Notes: generated by a model from the sequence alone, not told the origin. 64,000 bases of DNA from Climacteris rufus (GCA_013398175.1 VZRZ01004227.1:846374-910373), one strand, 5' to 3'. Shown: positions 49,893-64,000, counted from the stretch's first letter. Numbers and translations: made by a program.

Positions 49893-50115
49893 AGAATCAT
49901 GGAATGCTTCGGGTTGGAAAGGACCACTGGAACTCATCTAGTCCAACTTCCCTGCTCAAGCAGGATCCCCTAGACCACATTACTCAGGATTGTGTTCAGG
50001 TGGCATTTGAGTATCTCCAGGGAAGGAGACTCCAGAGCCTCTCTGGGCAGCCTGTCCCAATGTTCAGTCACCCTCCCAGTACAGAAGTTGTTCCTCATGC
50101 ACAGAGGAAGATGCT
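49893..50115 (-). mobile_element. CR1 LINE 3' fragment
   Basis: AGAATCATGGAATGCTTCGG, GGTTGGAAAGGACCACTGGA and CTCTCTGGGCAGCCTGTCCC. Reverse orientation; subfamily with the AGGATCCCCTAGACCA block. Confidence 0.88.
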
Positions 50116-53100
50116 CAGAAAAGCAGAGCACAGTCATTCCTCTGCATAGTGGATACATTTCAAAGAAGAGTTTGAAGGAGTCCACAGCTCAGGTGATCCT
50201 GATGTAAAGCTGTCCCTGGGGGTGCATTTCTCCATTTATATTTACCGGTAGCAGAAATTAGCCCAAGGACACCAGCCTTGACAAAAGGCTGCAAACTGAA
50301 ATACATAGCACATGCATTTTTCCACATGTGAGACTCTAATGATTGCTGCAGAAGTCAAAGACTACATAACTTGGATCAGGTGCTGGTGTTTCTGCCTTGC
50401 CCACACCTGCAAATCCCATCAGCTCTCATTCCTGGGAAAGGCAAAAGTGCCCCCAGCAGCCTGGGAGCCTGGAGGGAGTGAATGGGAGCTGGTAGCACGG
50501 GTGTAGGGACAGATAGATTTATGGGAGATTAGGTAGGTCAGCAGGCTGTTTGCTTTTTCATCATCCCTTCCCACCTGCATCATTAACCGAGAAAGGCCTG
50601 CAGACAGGGCCAGCCTGTGCCTTCCCCCCAGCCCACCTTTTCGTGTTTAGGGGAACAGTTCCTCTGGGCAGATACCTCACTGTGGGTTCAAACACATTAA
50701 TTCTGGTGAGAATTAGGAGACAGCTCGTAATACAGAAATGTCTGTGTGTCAGGACAGACTCATGGAATCTGTTCCAGGGTCCAGGTGTGACAGAAGTACA
50801 GCTGCTTCCCTGTTGCATCAGCTTCCCTGTGGATAGCTGGACCTTACATCCCTTGCTTCTTCATTCCTTTGTATTTCCATGTGTTCCTGCTGATGATTAG
50901 CATTCAGCACAGCCCTCAGGCAGTACCTTCAACCTATCCCTGCTCTGCAGAACATGCTTCCTCATCTGTGATGTTGTTCCTGAATTGCATTGGCAAAACA
51001 CAGAACCCTGGATGAGGCTGTCCCAGCAGGAGAGCTGTGTTGTTCCCCCATCCCTGGGCTTACCCAGTGATGTGCATGTTCTGGTATTTGCATGGAGGTG
51101 TATATTCAAGGTATTCTCTAGTCACTCACCATAAATACAGTTCTGAAAGGAAGCCGAGTTTTTTCATAGTAATGACTCACTTCCATTCCTTCCCATCATG
51201 TTGCTGGGCAGGGACTTGTTTAAGCTGCTTTATTTCGTGCTGGGTTCTGCTCCTTTGTGATAAATGCTACTTGCCAAAACCTTCATTTCTAACTGAGTTC
51301 AAAATAAAGTTATTAAGACATATACATTGACACAATCTGGATTTGGGAGAGAAAGGAGAGCCCATAACCCCAGTCCTAGGGCAGGGTGCACCCCAAGACA
51401 CTGAAATGTTGAGGAGCTTATTTTCTCCCTAAAACAGCCTTTAGTGTGGTTCAGATTTATGTAAGGAATATGCTGCTCTGTTCCAGATGGGGAGACTGGA
51501 GGCCTGAGCTCCACCTTGCTGAGGCTGAAGGAGTTTTCTTACTGATTTGGGGAATCTTTGGGTCTAGATCTTAAGGCCTGCAGTATACCTGATTTCAGAG
51601 ACAAATTCCATGCCCTGCCATTTCTCTGTGAGTCTTTTTAATTACTTTGAAGTAGGTTTTCCCTAGGGGTACACAGATTAACAAATACTGTGACTCAGTT
51701 CTTTCCCCCCTTTCCAAATGAAATCTGACATCAGCTGTTGAGAAAGAAGAACCTACGTTGTAAGAAATCCCCAAAGACATCTATGATCATCACCACTTTT
51801 GTTATTAAAGGGCATATTTTGCCATGGTTTGTTTGGTTTGTTTTATGAATTAACTTTGTGAATTCACGAGATTAAAAGCTTAAACAGGATCAATGAAGAC
51901 TACACAGCATGCATCAAAGTAATTGCAAATTGTTTTTCAAACTCCAGAGGACTGCTAGTGTTGAAGTACTGAAGGTTTAGGGCAGTAATTATGAATTTTT
52001 CAAATAGAGAGATGAAAGGAAATGCATTATCAGTACACAAGGATAAGATGACCTGTTTGACTAGGACCACTCTTAGAGGGAGGGTACATGATGTCCTCAC
52101 TAAGGCAGGAATCTGATCCACAGAGCAATTTGAGAAAAATCATTTGCTGCCTCTGTACAGGATGTTAACTATGTGGAAAAGTAATAAAGCAGAATAAACC
52201 TTAGAGAGAAACATTGAAGCTTCCAACACTGTCCTCCATCCTTTCCTTTTTACCTCTGAGCAAGACTGTATGGAAAATACATTAGAATCATGAGTTTTTG
52301 TTCAGCTCCAATTTCAAGATGGCAACATATGATATGATATTTGCCAGCTTTTGATTCAAATTAGGCTTCTCTGATACAAGCTTCTCTGATACAAGCGTAA
52401 AGCTTGTAATATTCTCATCTCCCAAATCCTTGATTTCTGATGTTCACTCTTCCCATAAATTATTGAGTAGAGCCAGTAGAAAGCAGCTAATTTCTATCTA
52501 GTAAAAATCAGGCAGATTTGTGGATTTGATACTACATAGTTCAAAGTATTTTAATATACTAAATTTATAGAAATGCTGAATGTAATATTTTCAGAACAAT
52601 CTACACCTGCTTTTCAGACAGAATTCCTTTCCTTCTTTGCCTGATCTCTTGAGTTTGGATAATCTCACTCTGTTTTGCTTTCAACATACCCAAGACGTCA
52701 GCCTTCTTTGTGCTTAAATCCAGAAGCTGTTTCATATAGTCTGACTCGGTTCATCTGGAATCTGATTTGTCTTGTTTATCAGTGGGAAGGTGGCAGGATG
52801 GTACTGAGGTGCCCCTGGGAATGCAGGGATGCAGAAGATGTGTCAGCTGCTCCAGTGCACTCCTGTTTCCAGCTGGGGCAGATGTGTGTGGACACTGGGA
52901 TGAATTTTCACCAGTTTGGCTGACCCCAGGTTTTTTAACATTTTTTAAAAACCTGTGGGTGAGGCACAACTTCATCCTGAGCAGTTCCTAGAAGAAAGAC
53001 TGGGACTACAGCTCCTGTCTGGGAGCTCTGCTGGTTTCCAGCATCCAACCAAAATGCTTTCCCAACTGCTCAAAAAACACTCAGGTGCTGTATGAGCAGA

Positions 53101-56100
53101 AATTATTGTTAAAACCATGATATACTTTGCATGGCTGTAGTATTCCTGGTCTCAGTATCAGACTTACCACAGGGGGAACGGATCTGATTATGGAGATGTG
53201 AAGCAGTGAAATATAACATGTTTTACTTCTTTGATCCTTAAGAGAGAATAGGTAACACTGGTACATTCAGATACAGGCTGTCAATACAGTATCATAGCAG
53301 TGTGTAATCATTACAGAAACATTCAGAGATTTACTGAGTTGTTGTAGTAAACTCATCTATTTTGAGCAGAAATGGTCTGTGCACAGTGCAGGGATGGGAA
53401 ACAGACGTGCTTCATCACCTTGTGCGGTGTCTCAGGGAGGTGACATAGTTGGCACTGAGGAGAGAATGTTGCAAGATTTCACAACTGCAAAGAAAATACT
53501 CAGCCGACCTTTTTTGGTCAGATCCTCATCTGGTGTAAATCAGTCAAGATTCACCAATGCCAAATTGTTTCTGGATGCTGTTTCCCAGTTTTCCAAAGTC
53601 AAAATTGATGTTTATAGAAGCTCATAGTTGCACATATTAAAGTAATCAAGAATATTTTTATTACTGACTGTGCAAGTGAAATGAAGACAGACATAATGGA
53701 AATGTGTTCAAAAAATCATATTGACAAAGAATTTAAATAATTTTTTTTTTCTCCTGTGTATGGCTGTTGTGCACAGTAACCAGGTCTAACAGATGCCAGT
53801 AATACAATGGAAGGATTGTAGTGAGGAGGAAAGGAAATGTATTTCCCAATGCCTACTGGAAATTATGTCTCTGTTTAATTCCTCCAAGCAGCTTAGATTT
53901 AAATAATTTGTATTTTTTTTCCCATTGGCCGTTTTCCATAGCTGCACATCCCTCATGCGAGCATGTCACCCTTGGGATTAGCTGCGCAGAAGCACAATTC
54001 TCTTCCTCAACCCCAGGGAAAGTTTATTGGATTTCCCCAGTTCCTGCTCTGCTTCTTTCTGCTTCATTACACAGTTTGGGTTATCACTTCTTGTCTTGTT
54101 TGAGACAATGAATATTTTTATTTTATTCATATGCATGCAGATTTTAATGTTGTTGTAGTTTTTGAGAGTTCCTCATTCATACCTGCATTCACAAACCCCC
54201 CCTGCTTTCTTCTCAGGACACCGAGCAGCTGGTATGGAGATTCCAAAGGCTTGGTCCTCCTCTTTGTCCTCCCTCGTTGGTCTCCAGACCTTCTACTCCA
54301 GTGAAAGACCCTTTTGTTTGAACTGGGCCAGTGCAAATCTCTCCCTCTGTCCTGTAGTAAGGAAAGTACCCACTAGAGGGAAGGGGCTGGTTCAGGCATG
54401 GGAGCCCGCTGGGGAAGGAGCCCATGGGCAGGCAGTGTGCAGAGGTGCTGCCTCCCAGGAGCTTGGCTGGTGGCTCTTCCTTGCTTTTAGAAGAACTTGT
54501 CCTCTTGCTCAATGCCAAACTTGGTGGAATGCTCTGAAAAACACATGTACAGGGCCAGGAGCTAAGGTGTCAAACAATGGGATGTTGGGAACCACACCAC
54601 ATCTGGGGACAAGGCAGTCCCCTGCAGCGGTGGGACAGATCCCACCCAGAGCCAACAGTGTCCCACACAGCAGGAGTCTGGGGTCCACCGGTTGTTTCAA
54701 GGGCCAGGGACCTTGCCAGAGCTGCCTCAGGTATCTCTGCCTTGCAGACAGTTCTGCTCCTGGATTGTGTTCTCAGAGCACAAGTCATCATTTTGTTCCT
54801 AATGGCCTAATTTTTGAGTAACAGTTTGGTGGGAGATGTGCCTGTCTTTCTTTCTCCCTTCCTCCTCCTTTCAGAAACATTAAAGGTGAGTTCACCTCAC
54901 CTAATTTGCAGGTATTTAACCCAATTTAACCATATATGTAATCCACATGTAAGTGGATGGCCAGGAAGCTCTTCATATGTTAGGCAGTTTGGAAAATATC
55001 CTTTGGAGGTGGCTGAATAACTCACTTTCTCATCCTTCTTAGTGTTAGCCTTGCCTTCACTGGAGCTTTTTTCTCTTCCTGTGTGGATGAGAGATGCTGG
55101 GCAGACACAGACATGAGAGGTCCTGTAGTAGGGCAGGTACTGAAGGTCAAACACCTGGAAATCTGGGAATGGCTGCTCATTGCAAAGCTGGAGGTTGGTA
55201 TTCAAGCCTTCAGGACTGTCTCTGCTCAGCAGGATGTTCTCCAAGGCTCCTGGCCGTGATGATGGGGCCGTGGTTTTGTTCTGTTTCCACATGTCCTGGG
55301 AGGTCCTGAAATAAGTTTGTGTTTGATCAGATATGATAAAATTATTATATCAATGGGCAAGAGCCATGAGCAAAATCAGTCACCAGTGTTAATCCATTCT
55401 CCTCTACACCCAGGGCATGGCACTTCAGCCCTGCTGAGAGAGAATAAGGCCGGGTAAAGTCTGGGGATTGTGAAGGTTTTGCATTGTGTCTCAGCTCTTT
55501 CTTTTGAGTCTTGAAATGTTTTCTTTTGTAGGGTATTTAATTAAATTAAATGAAAATTCCAGGTTAGTTCCTATACTCTGAAGCAGTCTTTAGTTGTTCA
55601 CACAGAAAAATTATTAAATTTGACGCTTTGTCCTTGTTGATGAAGAGCAGCAATAATGAAGCCTGAAAATCAAATCCCCACTCTCCCTGACCCAGTACCT
55701 GATTTTTCAGATGACTGTTCATCACTGTATGAAACCATGGCAGGGACAGTGGTTTTGCCTCATTTGAGGTTAAACTTACATCAGATTTCATGAGCTGCCT
55801 TGGAAGATTCCAAGCCAAAGAAAAGGACCCACAGGCTTGGGTTATTTAGGATGATTTATGATCTCCTGAAAAATCTCTGTAGATCAGCAGAGCTTGTGAG
55901 CATTCTAGAAATGGAAGAACATTAGAATTTGCGTAGAACCTGAAAAAAAATATTGTAGGATCCTCCTCTCCTCCAGGTATATTCTTTTTGAGTTTTCCGT
56001 ACAACCAAAATTCAGGTCTCCAAAAGAGTTTGAACTTAAAGTTTCAAATCAACTCTAGTTTTATCTCTGTCTTTATTTGAAAAGTTAATTTAACAGATCC

Positions 56101-56908
56101 TGGATATTATAAGACAATATTTCACTGGGAAAAAAAAAAAAAAGCTCATCTTGCAGTTATAGATAAACACAAACAAACATTTTTGTACTAGAAAATTTGT
56201 CTGCCTCTTGGCTGTTTGCTACTCTGGTGTTCTTAATTCACTATCCACACTGACTTTCTTCTGCTTTTTTTATTTTCTAAAGCCCTGTCTGCAGGGTTTT
56301 TTGCATTTTAATGAGATCTTGTAAGTACCTCATTCAAATGGGCCTGAATCCACATACTGGGTAATGTAACTGCCACCTACCTGTTCACCAGGGTGAGAAA
56401 AAGGATATTTTTATAGTTACAAATTACTCAAGAAGAATCCAAGAAGGGAAAGCCAGTGGGGAGAGCATCATCATATGATGTCTCTGGCTGCCATGGTGAT
56501 GGAGTTCTGGGGTAGCATCACAAAGGGGGAACACTCCACCCACCCCAGCTCCCTGCTGGCAGAGCTGTCCCTTTCCTCCTCCCCCTCTTGTGGGCATCCT
56601 GGCTTTACCGGGATGTTTGTAGATGGCCTGGCTTCTTTCTAAAGAAGCATGAGTTGCTTTTATCCCTGCCAGTGAGATAATGAGCTGCTGATAAGCCCTG
56701 ACAAACCAGACATCACCTTCTTCCACATCCTTCTGTGGAGTGAGAGAGCCTATTTGATGGACTTCCAACCAAGTGACCAGCAGCCAAAGTGACACATTCA
56801 AAAGGATAGATTTTAACAGAAGTGGCATCAGATTAATGCAGTTTTTTCATTTTCACAGTAATTGCTGCAAAGACAGTGATAAGTAACATTCCATTTCATT
56901 GTGACATA
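50116..56908. other. Gene-free stretch with no recognised element
   Basis: The longest frame in the window (54162-54821, plus, 219 codons) is here. It is rich in Ser, Pro, Gly and Cys with no domain, and two other long frames cross it on the opposite strand, the sign of a stop-poor GC-rich patch. Confidence 0.6.
52366..52398 (+). repeat. Short tandem duplication
   Basis: CTTCTCTGATACAAG occurs twice in succession, followed by GCG. Confidence 0.9.
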
Positions 56909-57215
56909 ATCATAGAATCACAGAATGGTGTGGGTTGGAAGGAACCTTAAAGCTCATCTCGTTCCATCCCCCTGCCACGGGCAGGGACACCTTCTACTAG
57001 ACCAGGTTGCTCCAAGCCCCGTCCAACCTGGCCTTGAACACTTCCAGGGATGGGGCAGCCACAGGTTCTCAGGGCAACCTGTGCCAGTGCCTTACCACCC
57101 TCTGAGTAAAGAACTTCCTACCTTCTAATCTTAATCTCTTCTTTTTTCGTTTAAAACCATTCCCCCTTGTCCTATTACGATTGGCCTGTGCACAAAGCTG
57201 CTCTCCCATTTTCTG
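56909..57215 (-). mobile_element. CR1 LINE 3' fragment
   Basis: AATCATAGAATCACAGAATG, GCCACGGGCAGGGACACCTT and GGGATGGGGCAGCCACAGG. One of the best-preserved copies in the window. Confidence 0.92.
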
Positions 57216-58428
57216 CTCTTATAATTATGCATTTCTCTTTCACAAACATAGAAGAAAGCATGAGAATTGTGCCTTTTAAGGTATTTTCCAAGTCATATAT
57301 TTCCATGCATTAAAAAAAAGAATATATCCTATAAATATATAGAAACAGACTTAGAGATATTTCACACTGAAATAATTAACGTCTTTTCCTCCATTTAGAT
57401 GTAAAATATTTTTTGCTAAATTATAGATGATTTTTCTTATTACTGCATCAACATGTATGTATTTCAGAGTTTAGCTGGCAAGTGTAATTGAGTGGAGCAG
57501 CTCCTCTGACAGTACATTAAAAAATGCTCATAAATACCAGATAATGGAGAAATTCAGAGTAAGATTCATTCCTGCATAGTATTTGATCTATTTACTGAAA
57601 ATCCAGAGCTCTAAAGCACAGGAATGATTTTGGATGGACTATTATTATTCATCCCATTTATTATCCTGGTTTCTGCCTGCAGTAAAAAGTAGTTTATTAT
57701 AATGTGATTTCTCAGCTGCACCAGTATGATATACCAGGAGCTAATGAAGTGTTCAGGCACCCAAAACCCCAGCATCATTGAAATTCATTGCCACAAAGAT
57801 TCTGCCAGAACTAATTGCTGTCAGGGCTGCTTATGCACGTCTTAGTTTCATTTCACAGAATGACAGAGCTAATGCTGGTACAAACGAAAATGAACAAACC
57901 CCTCCATCCTGCAGCACACCCCAGCATAGTGCTGGAGGTTCCTCCAGTGAGCTGACACTCTGGCAGGGTCAAATATCGTCTGAGGATTTGAATGTGCTTT
58001 TTTTCCCTTTAAATTGAAATATGGAATTTGTGTGCAGAGGAAATAATGACTGAATATGGGAGGGACTTAAGGAAAAAACAGGGAGATCTCTGCTGCCTCC
58101 AGTGCACCCTGAATCACTGGGCTTTGGGCAGGGCATGGGCTTTGGGACAGAGAAGGACTCAAAGACTCCGAGTCCTGGGATTTGGAGATGAGTGGGCAGG
58201 GATGAGCACCAGTCCATGGCTGCTGTGGTGTTCCAGGCCCTCCTGCACTCCTGGGTGCTGAACTCCCACCTGCAGCTCCCACTGCCCTTGCAGCCTTCCC
58301 CAGCCAGGGCACAGATCCTCCAGTGCCCCCAGTTTACACCTACACCCTGACATCCACAACATCCTGAGCTGCAAAGGCTCTTTCGCAAACCAAGCACATC
58401 TTTAAAGATTCTTTTATTGCAAAAATCA

Positions 58429-58750
58429 ATAGAATCATCGAATCATTAAGGTTGGAAAAGACCTCCAAGATCACCGAGTTCAACCTTTGACTGAATACCC
58501 CTATACCCACTAAACTATATTATGAAGTGCCTTGTCAACTCATTTTTTTAACACTTCCAGGAATGGTGACTCCACCATCTCCCTGGGAAGCCACTTTCGA
58601 TGTTTAACCAGTCTTTCAGTGAAGAAATTTTTCATAATATCCAACCTGAACCTCCCCTGATGCAACTTGGAGCCATTCCCCTTGTCTTATCTCTAGTTCC
58701 CTGGGAGAAGAGGCCAAGTCTCACCTTGTCACCACTTCCTTTCAGGTATG
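58429..58750 (-). mobile_element. CR1 LINE 3' fragment, older subfamily
   Basis: AGAATCATCGAATCATTAAGG, TTGGAAAAGACCTCCAAGAT and a CCACCATCTCCCTGGGAAG block. The GGAAAAGACCT form separates it from the GGAAGGGACCTT copies. Confidence 0.85.
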
Positions 58751-60708
58751 TGCAAAGAGCAATAAATACAATTTTCAGGAAAGTAAGGGAGAGGAAGTTC
58801 TGAGCTCAGCAGAAGTTTCTGAACCCTGGGACTGCCTCAGAAGATTTGTTGAACAACTGCATTTACATGCTATTTGCACATTCCTGTTTCAAAAGTCAGC
58901 CTACGCGGATTGCTCCTGATACGCCTTGCCAAAATACTTGGGAGTGATCCAAGGGAATGATCTTGACTGTTGCAGGTGGGTTTTGGACCCTTGAGAGGTG
59001 CTGGAGGTGTCAGGGAGCTCTCTAATTATGGCTCATTACAGCTTGTAGGGGAAGGATGCTTTCAGCACAGCGAGTTGGGTGCTTTAACAGGACACCTTTC
59101 CAGACCCCTCCTGATATGGGCAAGGTGAACAGGGATGGGGTTTGTCCATCTCAGCCTCCTGGAGGTACATTTTGCTGCTGAGATCAGTGGGAGCAAAGCT
59201 GCCATTTTGTGGAGCCTTTCAGCATTTTCTGCAATGATTTCCCTGTGACTGCAGACCTCTGTGTCTTGGCCAGTTTGTTTCAACAAAGACAATTTTTATT
59301 ATCTCAGTGAAAAGCCTGGATGTGCTGGTATGTTGTACTTGCTACATACACATTTTCAAGCATTAGTCATGCCATAACATCTGCTTTTTATTGGTAATTA
59401 CACTATCCCCATTTTAATAAGAGGTAATTCTTAAATTTCTCATAAAATATATATGACTCCAGGGAAAGAAGGTGAAAGGTTTTGCAAGCCTCTCACAGCC
59501 ACAGACCAAAATGAGTGGAAATAAATCCTTACTGAGTAGAAATTGTCCAGCCACTCAGGACAGCACAATCGGGGATGTCTGTGTGACTCTTCATCCCTAT
59601 TTCTCCTAATTGTTCATGCTCTGCAGAACAGACCTGCAGAGTCTGTGCACCCCAGCCCTGCTGGGTGCTGTTAATGTGCTCAAAAATGAGGACCTAGTTC
59701 TAAAATGGCACATATGTAGATACCTCCTGGGTGTAACTCGACTGGAATTAGCACAAAGGGGGTTCTGTGAGATCAGGTCTGAACTGGGGAACAGTAAAAG
59801 TTTGTGGGTTGTTTCCAAGTGTTTTAGACACTTTAGAATTGCAAATAGGTGTCCAGATTAATGGACCATATCTTGTTTGCATTCATACTTTTGGTAGATC
59901 TGGTATAATAATGTGCATGAAAAATGAGTAACATCTGAAGTACAAGACCAACATCCAGATAGAGAATCATGAAAAAAAATCTTTTGGGGCTCCATTAAAA
60001 GCTTCCAGTTTCTAATTTCCCACTGTTTGTCTGTAGGCAAGTGCCACTGTGCTGTGAGAATTGGACTCTGCAATTCCATAGTTTGTTTCCAGGGATTTTC
60101 CTAGCAATTCTGAACAAGGGAGGCAGTGACAAATGACACTTTTGCAAGGTCATCCCTAAATCTTTGAAAACCAGGGAGCTTTTTCCATGGCTCCTGCCAT
60201 TCACTGAATGCCAGCAGCCAAGCCCATATGGAGCATTGTGTGCTGGGCTCATTGTCGATGCAAATGCACACAACCAGTTTTGATTAAGAACAAAATGAAG
60301 AATTGACTCAATCTGCTTTTTCTTTGTTTGAAACGCTTCAAGCCTCTCATTATCATCAGGGTTTCTTTCAGTGCAGGAAATCAGAATTTCCATAAAATAA
60401 TGCTGAAAGGCACAGGGCAAAGTCAAAGAACATTTACGTTCCTAACGAAGGGAAGGATAAACATGCAAAACAAATTTGGGGACACTCAACTAAACATTTA
60501 GGGGCATGTTATGGCATGTGGATCGTTTAAATTATTCAATATATATTAAGCAGCCACATACACTAATGGTAAAAGGACAAAGCAGGGGGGTTGAGAAAGG
60601 CCTTTTCCCTTTGCACAGTAACTCACAGCTATCCAGAGTGTGATTGTTGTATTCAACAGCCAAGGAGAGCTTGTATTGTAGTGTGCCCAAATTGCATCAT
60701 TTTCATTT

Positions 60709-60770
60709 GGGGGCTGGATTAGATGACCTTTAAGGGTCCCTTCCAACATGAACTATTCTCTGAGTCTATG
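60709..60770 (+). mobile_element. Short CR1 LINE tail
   Basis: TTGGGGGCTGGATTAGATGA, CCTTTAAGGGTCCCTTCCAA and tail TATTCTCTGAGTCTATG. About 60 bp of the extreme 3' end. Confidence 0.85.
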
Positions 60771-63700
60771 ATTTATGGGAACAAGGAGCTCCTTCCAATG
60801 CAAGGAAGGTCCTACGGCAGCATTTGTAGCCCTGGGATCACTGAGGTGGGATCAGAAAGACTTTGTGTAACCTCAGGGCTGTGTTTGGAAATGCTGATGC
60901 TTGGAGGGATGTGCTGGCCACTAAGCACAGCCAGCACGCAGGTGGTCCGGCACCACTTCCCATCCTCAGGATGTCCTGGATAATTGGAAAATTCTTGTGC
61001 CAAGGGAAACTGGAAAGTGGCAATCACATTCTTCTCTCTTTCAACATCCAGATGGATCTGGCCAGAGAGTCCTTGCATTTTTTATGGGGTTTAATCATAG
61101 CCAGGGCTGGCAGTGTTCCTTGCAAATCCTTGGTTTTGGTATTTCCAGTGCAAGCTCTCGCTATTCCGTGTATGATACTGTAGGGCAGTTTTTCTGGGAG
61201 GGGGAAAATAAAAGGAAGGACATTTTTATCAAGGATGACATTAAAGAGCTATATTGCAAATACAAGTCCTCCAAAATGAGAAAATGAGGGAATTGAAGGT
61301 GCTTTATCCCTATTTCTCTGCATGTCTTGTCATGCAGATTTCAATAACAAAACCAGCTTCTGATTCCTTGTGTTGTCTGCCTGTCTCCCTCAGATGGCAT
61401 GCAGAGTTCATGTTCATTCCCTGTGGCTGGAGACAAGGGGACTTGTGTTTAAGGCACTGCTTTGCAGAGGATGAACTACCTGTGAGTAGGTGAGGTGCCA
61501 TTGCTTTACTCTGTTCCCAGGGGACATTACTGGGAAAGAAATTATCTTTGACACTCTTACAAACATGGCTGTCATTTCCAGAAATATCACATAAATAAGA
61601 AACCAAAAAAAGTCTTAAAATCTATTAAATGCCTAAAAGTAATAAATTTGAGGGAGATTAACCATCCAAGTGTCTTTCAGCAAAGTTGATGATTGCTGTG
61701 ATGTCTTAACAGCAAATGTTCCCAGTTTAACCTTCACTTGCATGACCTGGAACATTCCAGTTGAACCACTGTCCTAAACAACACACAAAGTACCCCTTTC
61801 CTTTGGTTTGATGATTCCAACAGCAGCTCCCAGCCTCTCATGTTGTGGACCCTAAGGAGGTCAGGGAGAGTGGGATAACCCTAGAGACAGCAGAATATTC
61901 TCCACAGAAATACTCCCCACCATTTGGGAGTTGGGGATATGGTGTTGGGGAAGCCAAAAAGTAGATTTCAGGGTGAGCTGGGGAAAACTTGAATTGAAAA
62001 AATATTGTAAAATAAAATAGATTTTCTTATGGTTGTTTCACCTCAAAGTATCACTTTATCTGTGCAGGACAACCCCAAATACAGGAAAAATATTGTAACT
62101 GGCAACATCTGGGAACAAGAAGCAGCCTACGGCAGAAAGCAGAGAGGGAGGACATGTCAGGGATTGGCACCATAAGGTTTTTTAAAGCAAATCTATCTCT
62201 ATCTTCACAGTGATAGGTGGCAGTGGAAAGAAAACTCTCTGTGTGTTTAAAAAACAGGTCATCTTCAAGAAATGTCACGGAAGCCTTGAGTAGACATGAA
62301 CAAACAGCCCTGGGGGAGTCATTTGTCTTTGCTGTCAAGAGGAAAATTAAGACTCCAGGGGACACAGAGGCTGGGTTTGATGGATGCTTGAAGCAGAAGG
62401 CAAGCGGGTCATCATTCCCGTCCACCAAAGAAACAGGTTCTTTCCCTGGAGAAAAGTGACTGTATCAAGCGTGCACCTGTGGGGAAGAGAGAGGCAATGA
62501 GAAGATAAATGGTGGAAAGTCCCTAAAATCTTGTTTGGTATTGACAGGAATAACCTCACTCTGGAAAGGAGAGCGGGATCGCCATGAGCTGGGGGATGGT
62601 TGCTGCTGCCTGAGCACATCTGTGGGCAGAGGATGGTTGGTGGCTGTGTCAGCACTGCCCTCAGCAAGCAGGATTTAGGAGCCAGTGCCCAAGCTGGGTG
62701 TTTCAGGGGATTGGTCCCAGCACTGAGTAGTTTTTAGTGACCCATCCAGTTCATGTGCAGCAGCTCCACTCCACCACGTATATCATCTTATGTTAATATA
62801 TCTGAGTACAGCATTTACCTGTTAGGAGGGCATTCCTGTGATGGATGATGCTAGGCAGCTCTGCAGTCCCCAAACCATACTGTGGGAAAGCCAGCTCTGA
62901 GAAGGAAGAGAAAATGAAATCTTGTTTTAGTCAAAACCCAAGAAAATACTGCCTCTTGTATATCCTTGGAGCTCGTCTAGATCCAGCATCTTGTCATCCT
63001 CTTAACATCCACATATGCAGAGAAGATAGCTGCTGATTAATGGCCTGGATCCATGTTATTGCATCCCTGGTCAGCTGTGCAATATGTATTTCTACTCAAA
63101 ACCAGAATTTGACTTCTATAGGCAACATATTTCCACCAGTGAGATTCCATCATGGTGAATCATGCCACTAGTTTTACTAGGTTTCTTTCTGTTTTCTAAT
63201 CAGATTTATTTCAGCCATAAAACACAGAATATGATGATTAATGTTCAACAGATTTCAGCTGAGCAATCTGTGCTCTTGGGTTATTAACACAAAGAAAGAA
63301 GGAAAAAATTTTCTGATAATATTTCAATATTGTTACCTGCCAACGCTGGAAAAAAAGCTGTAGACATGTTCCAAGTCTTGAGGCCATCTCAAATAATATT
63401 AAAGGTCTTCAACTTTTTAATTAAGTTAGTTTCTTTGACTACTTTTTCAGTTTAGGCATTGAGGATGTACTGAAGTCTTTAAAGGTACTTTTCCTGCAGT
63501 TCTCACATAATCATGGGCTGCAGGAGGGGGAAGCACCACAAATAATGAGACATCCTACTAAGCTGCACAGTTTGGCAGGCACGGAGTTCTCTAAAGAGAC
63601 TCAAGGTGTTTATAGATGTTTCAACTACATTAGACCTTAAGGGCCATGCTTTAAATTCTCTGAATCTGCAGCTGTTTCTGAGCAGGTAGAGAAGGAAAGG

Positions 63701-64000
63701 TACCAGTGACACAGATGGAGAACAGGAAAAAGTTGTCTGGACCTGGATTGCAGTCCCTTACAATGGCAGTCACCTCCATCAGTCCCTGGGAAGCAACAAG
63801 CTCCTGCTTGGCAGCAAACTTCCTCATTATAGTGTCCTCTTAGAAACTTTAAATTTCCATTGCATCCTGTGACATCTAGCCCTGGAAGGGGAGTAAGACA
63901 GGAAATTACTCTTTGGGTTGCCAGCTCCATCACCATCTCTGTGCACACAGGGCAGTGACCAGTGGTTCTTACTTGATGGTTTTGTTGACCATTCAATTAA
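60771..64000. other. Gene-free right end
   Basis: Unique sequence with no CR1, gene or repeat that I can support. Confidence 0.6.

Noticed and set aside
54162..54821. 219-codon plus-strand frame, the longest in the window
   Set aside because: No domain, low-complexity composition, and long antisense frames over the same bases; a stop-poor GC-rich patch.
1..64000. CRISPR arrays, prokaryotic operons, tRNA or rRNA genes
   Set aside because: None present; the sequence is vertebrate nuclear DNA and the direct repeats are microsatellites or tandem duplications.

Overview
This window is vertebrate nuclear DNA, almost certainly from a bird. The evidence is about 13 CR1 LINE fragments, recognisable by their 3' tails ending in ATTCTRTG-type octamers, the absence of mammalian SINEs, and two intron-split genes that match the vertebrate SLC25A48-IL9 neighbourhood (human 5q31). 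I cannot name the species. Nothing is prokaryotic and there are no operons; most open frames are chance ORFs or translated CR1.

Layout, left to right. 1-10.0 kb: intergenic DNA with two plus-strand CR1 fragments and no gene I can support. 10.0-12.6 kb, minus strand: a complete five-exon interleukin-9 gene (138 aa). It has all phase-0 introns, an AU-rich 3' UTR, a poly(A) signal, and a short promoter with a TATA-like box, an AP-1 consensus and NFAT-type cores. 12.6-22.2 kb: intergenic DNA plus the probable 3' UTR of the next gene. 22.2-35.35 kb, minus strand: a complete seven-exon SLC25A48 gene (306 aa), an inner-mitochondrial-membrane carrier of the SLC25 family with all three carrier signatures intact. 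Its first exon lies in a CpG-rich block interrupted by a 79-base assembly gap. 35.6-64 kb: a long gene-free stretch with CR1 fragments, microsatellites and one AT-rich block resembling a conserved regulatory element.

The two genes are neighbours, not a functional unit: IL9 is a secreted T-helper/mast-cell growth factor, and SLC25A48 is a mitochondrial transporter linked to choline import. Both are transcribed leftward, head-to-tail. As I recall the human locus they converge tail-to-tail, so the relative orientation may differ.

The strongest unexplained structural feature is in SLC25A48 intron 3. A CpG-rich, LTR-like segment begins inside the equivalent of the exon 3 splice donor, runs into a single N, and is followed by an exact 39-bp repeat of its left flank. 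This looks like a heterozygous LTR insertion collapsed by the assembler. I found no convincing undescribed biological system.
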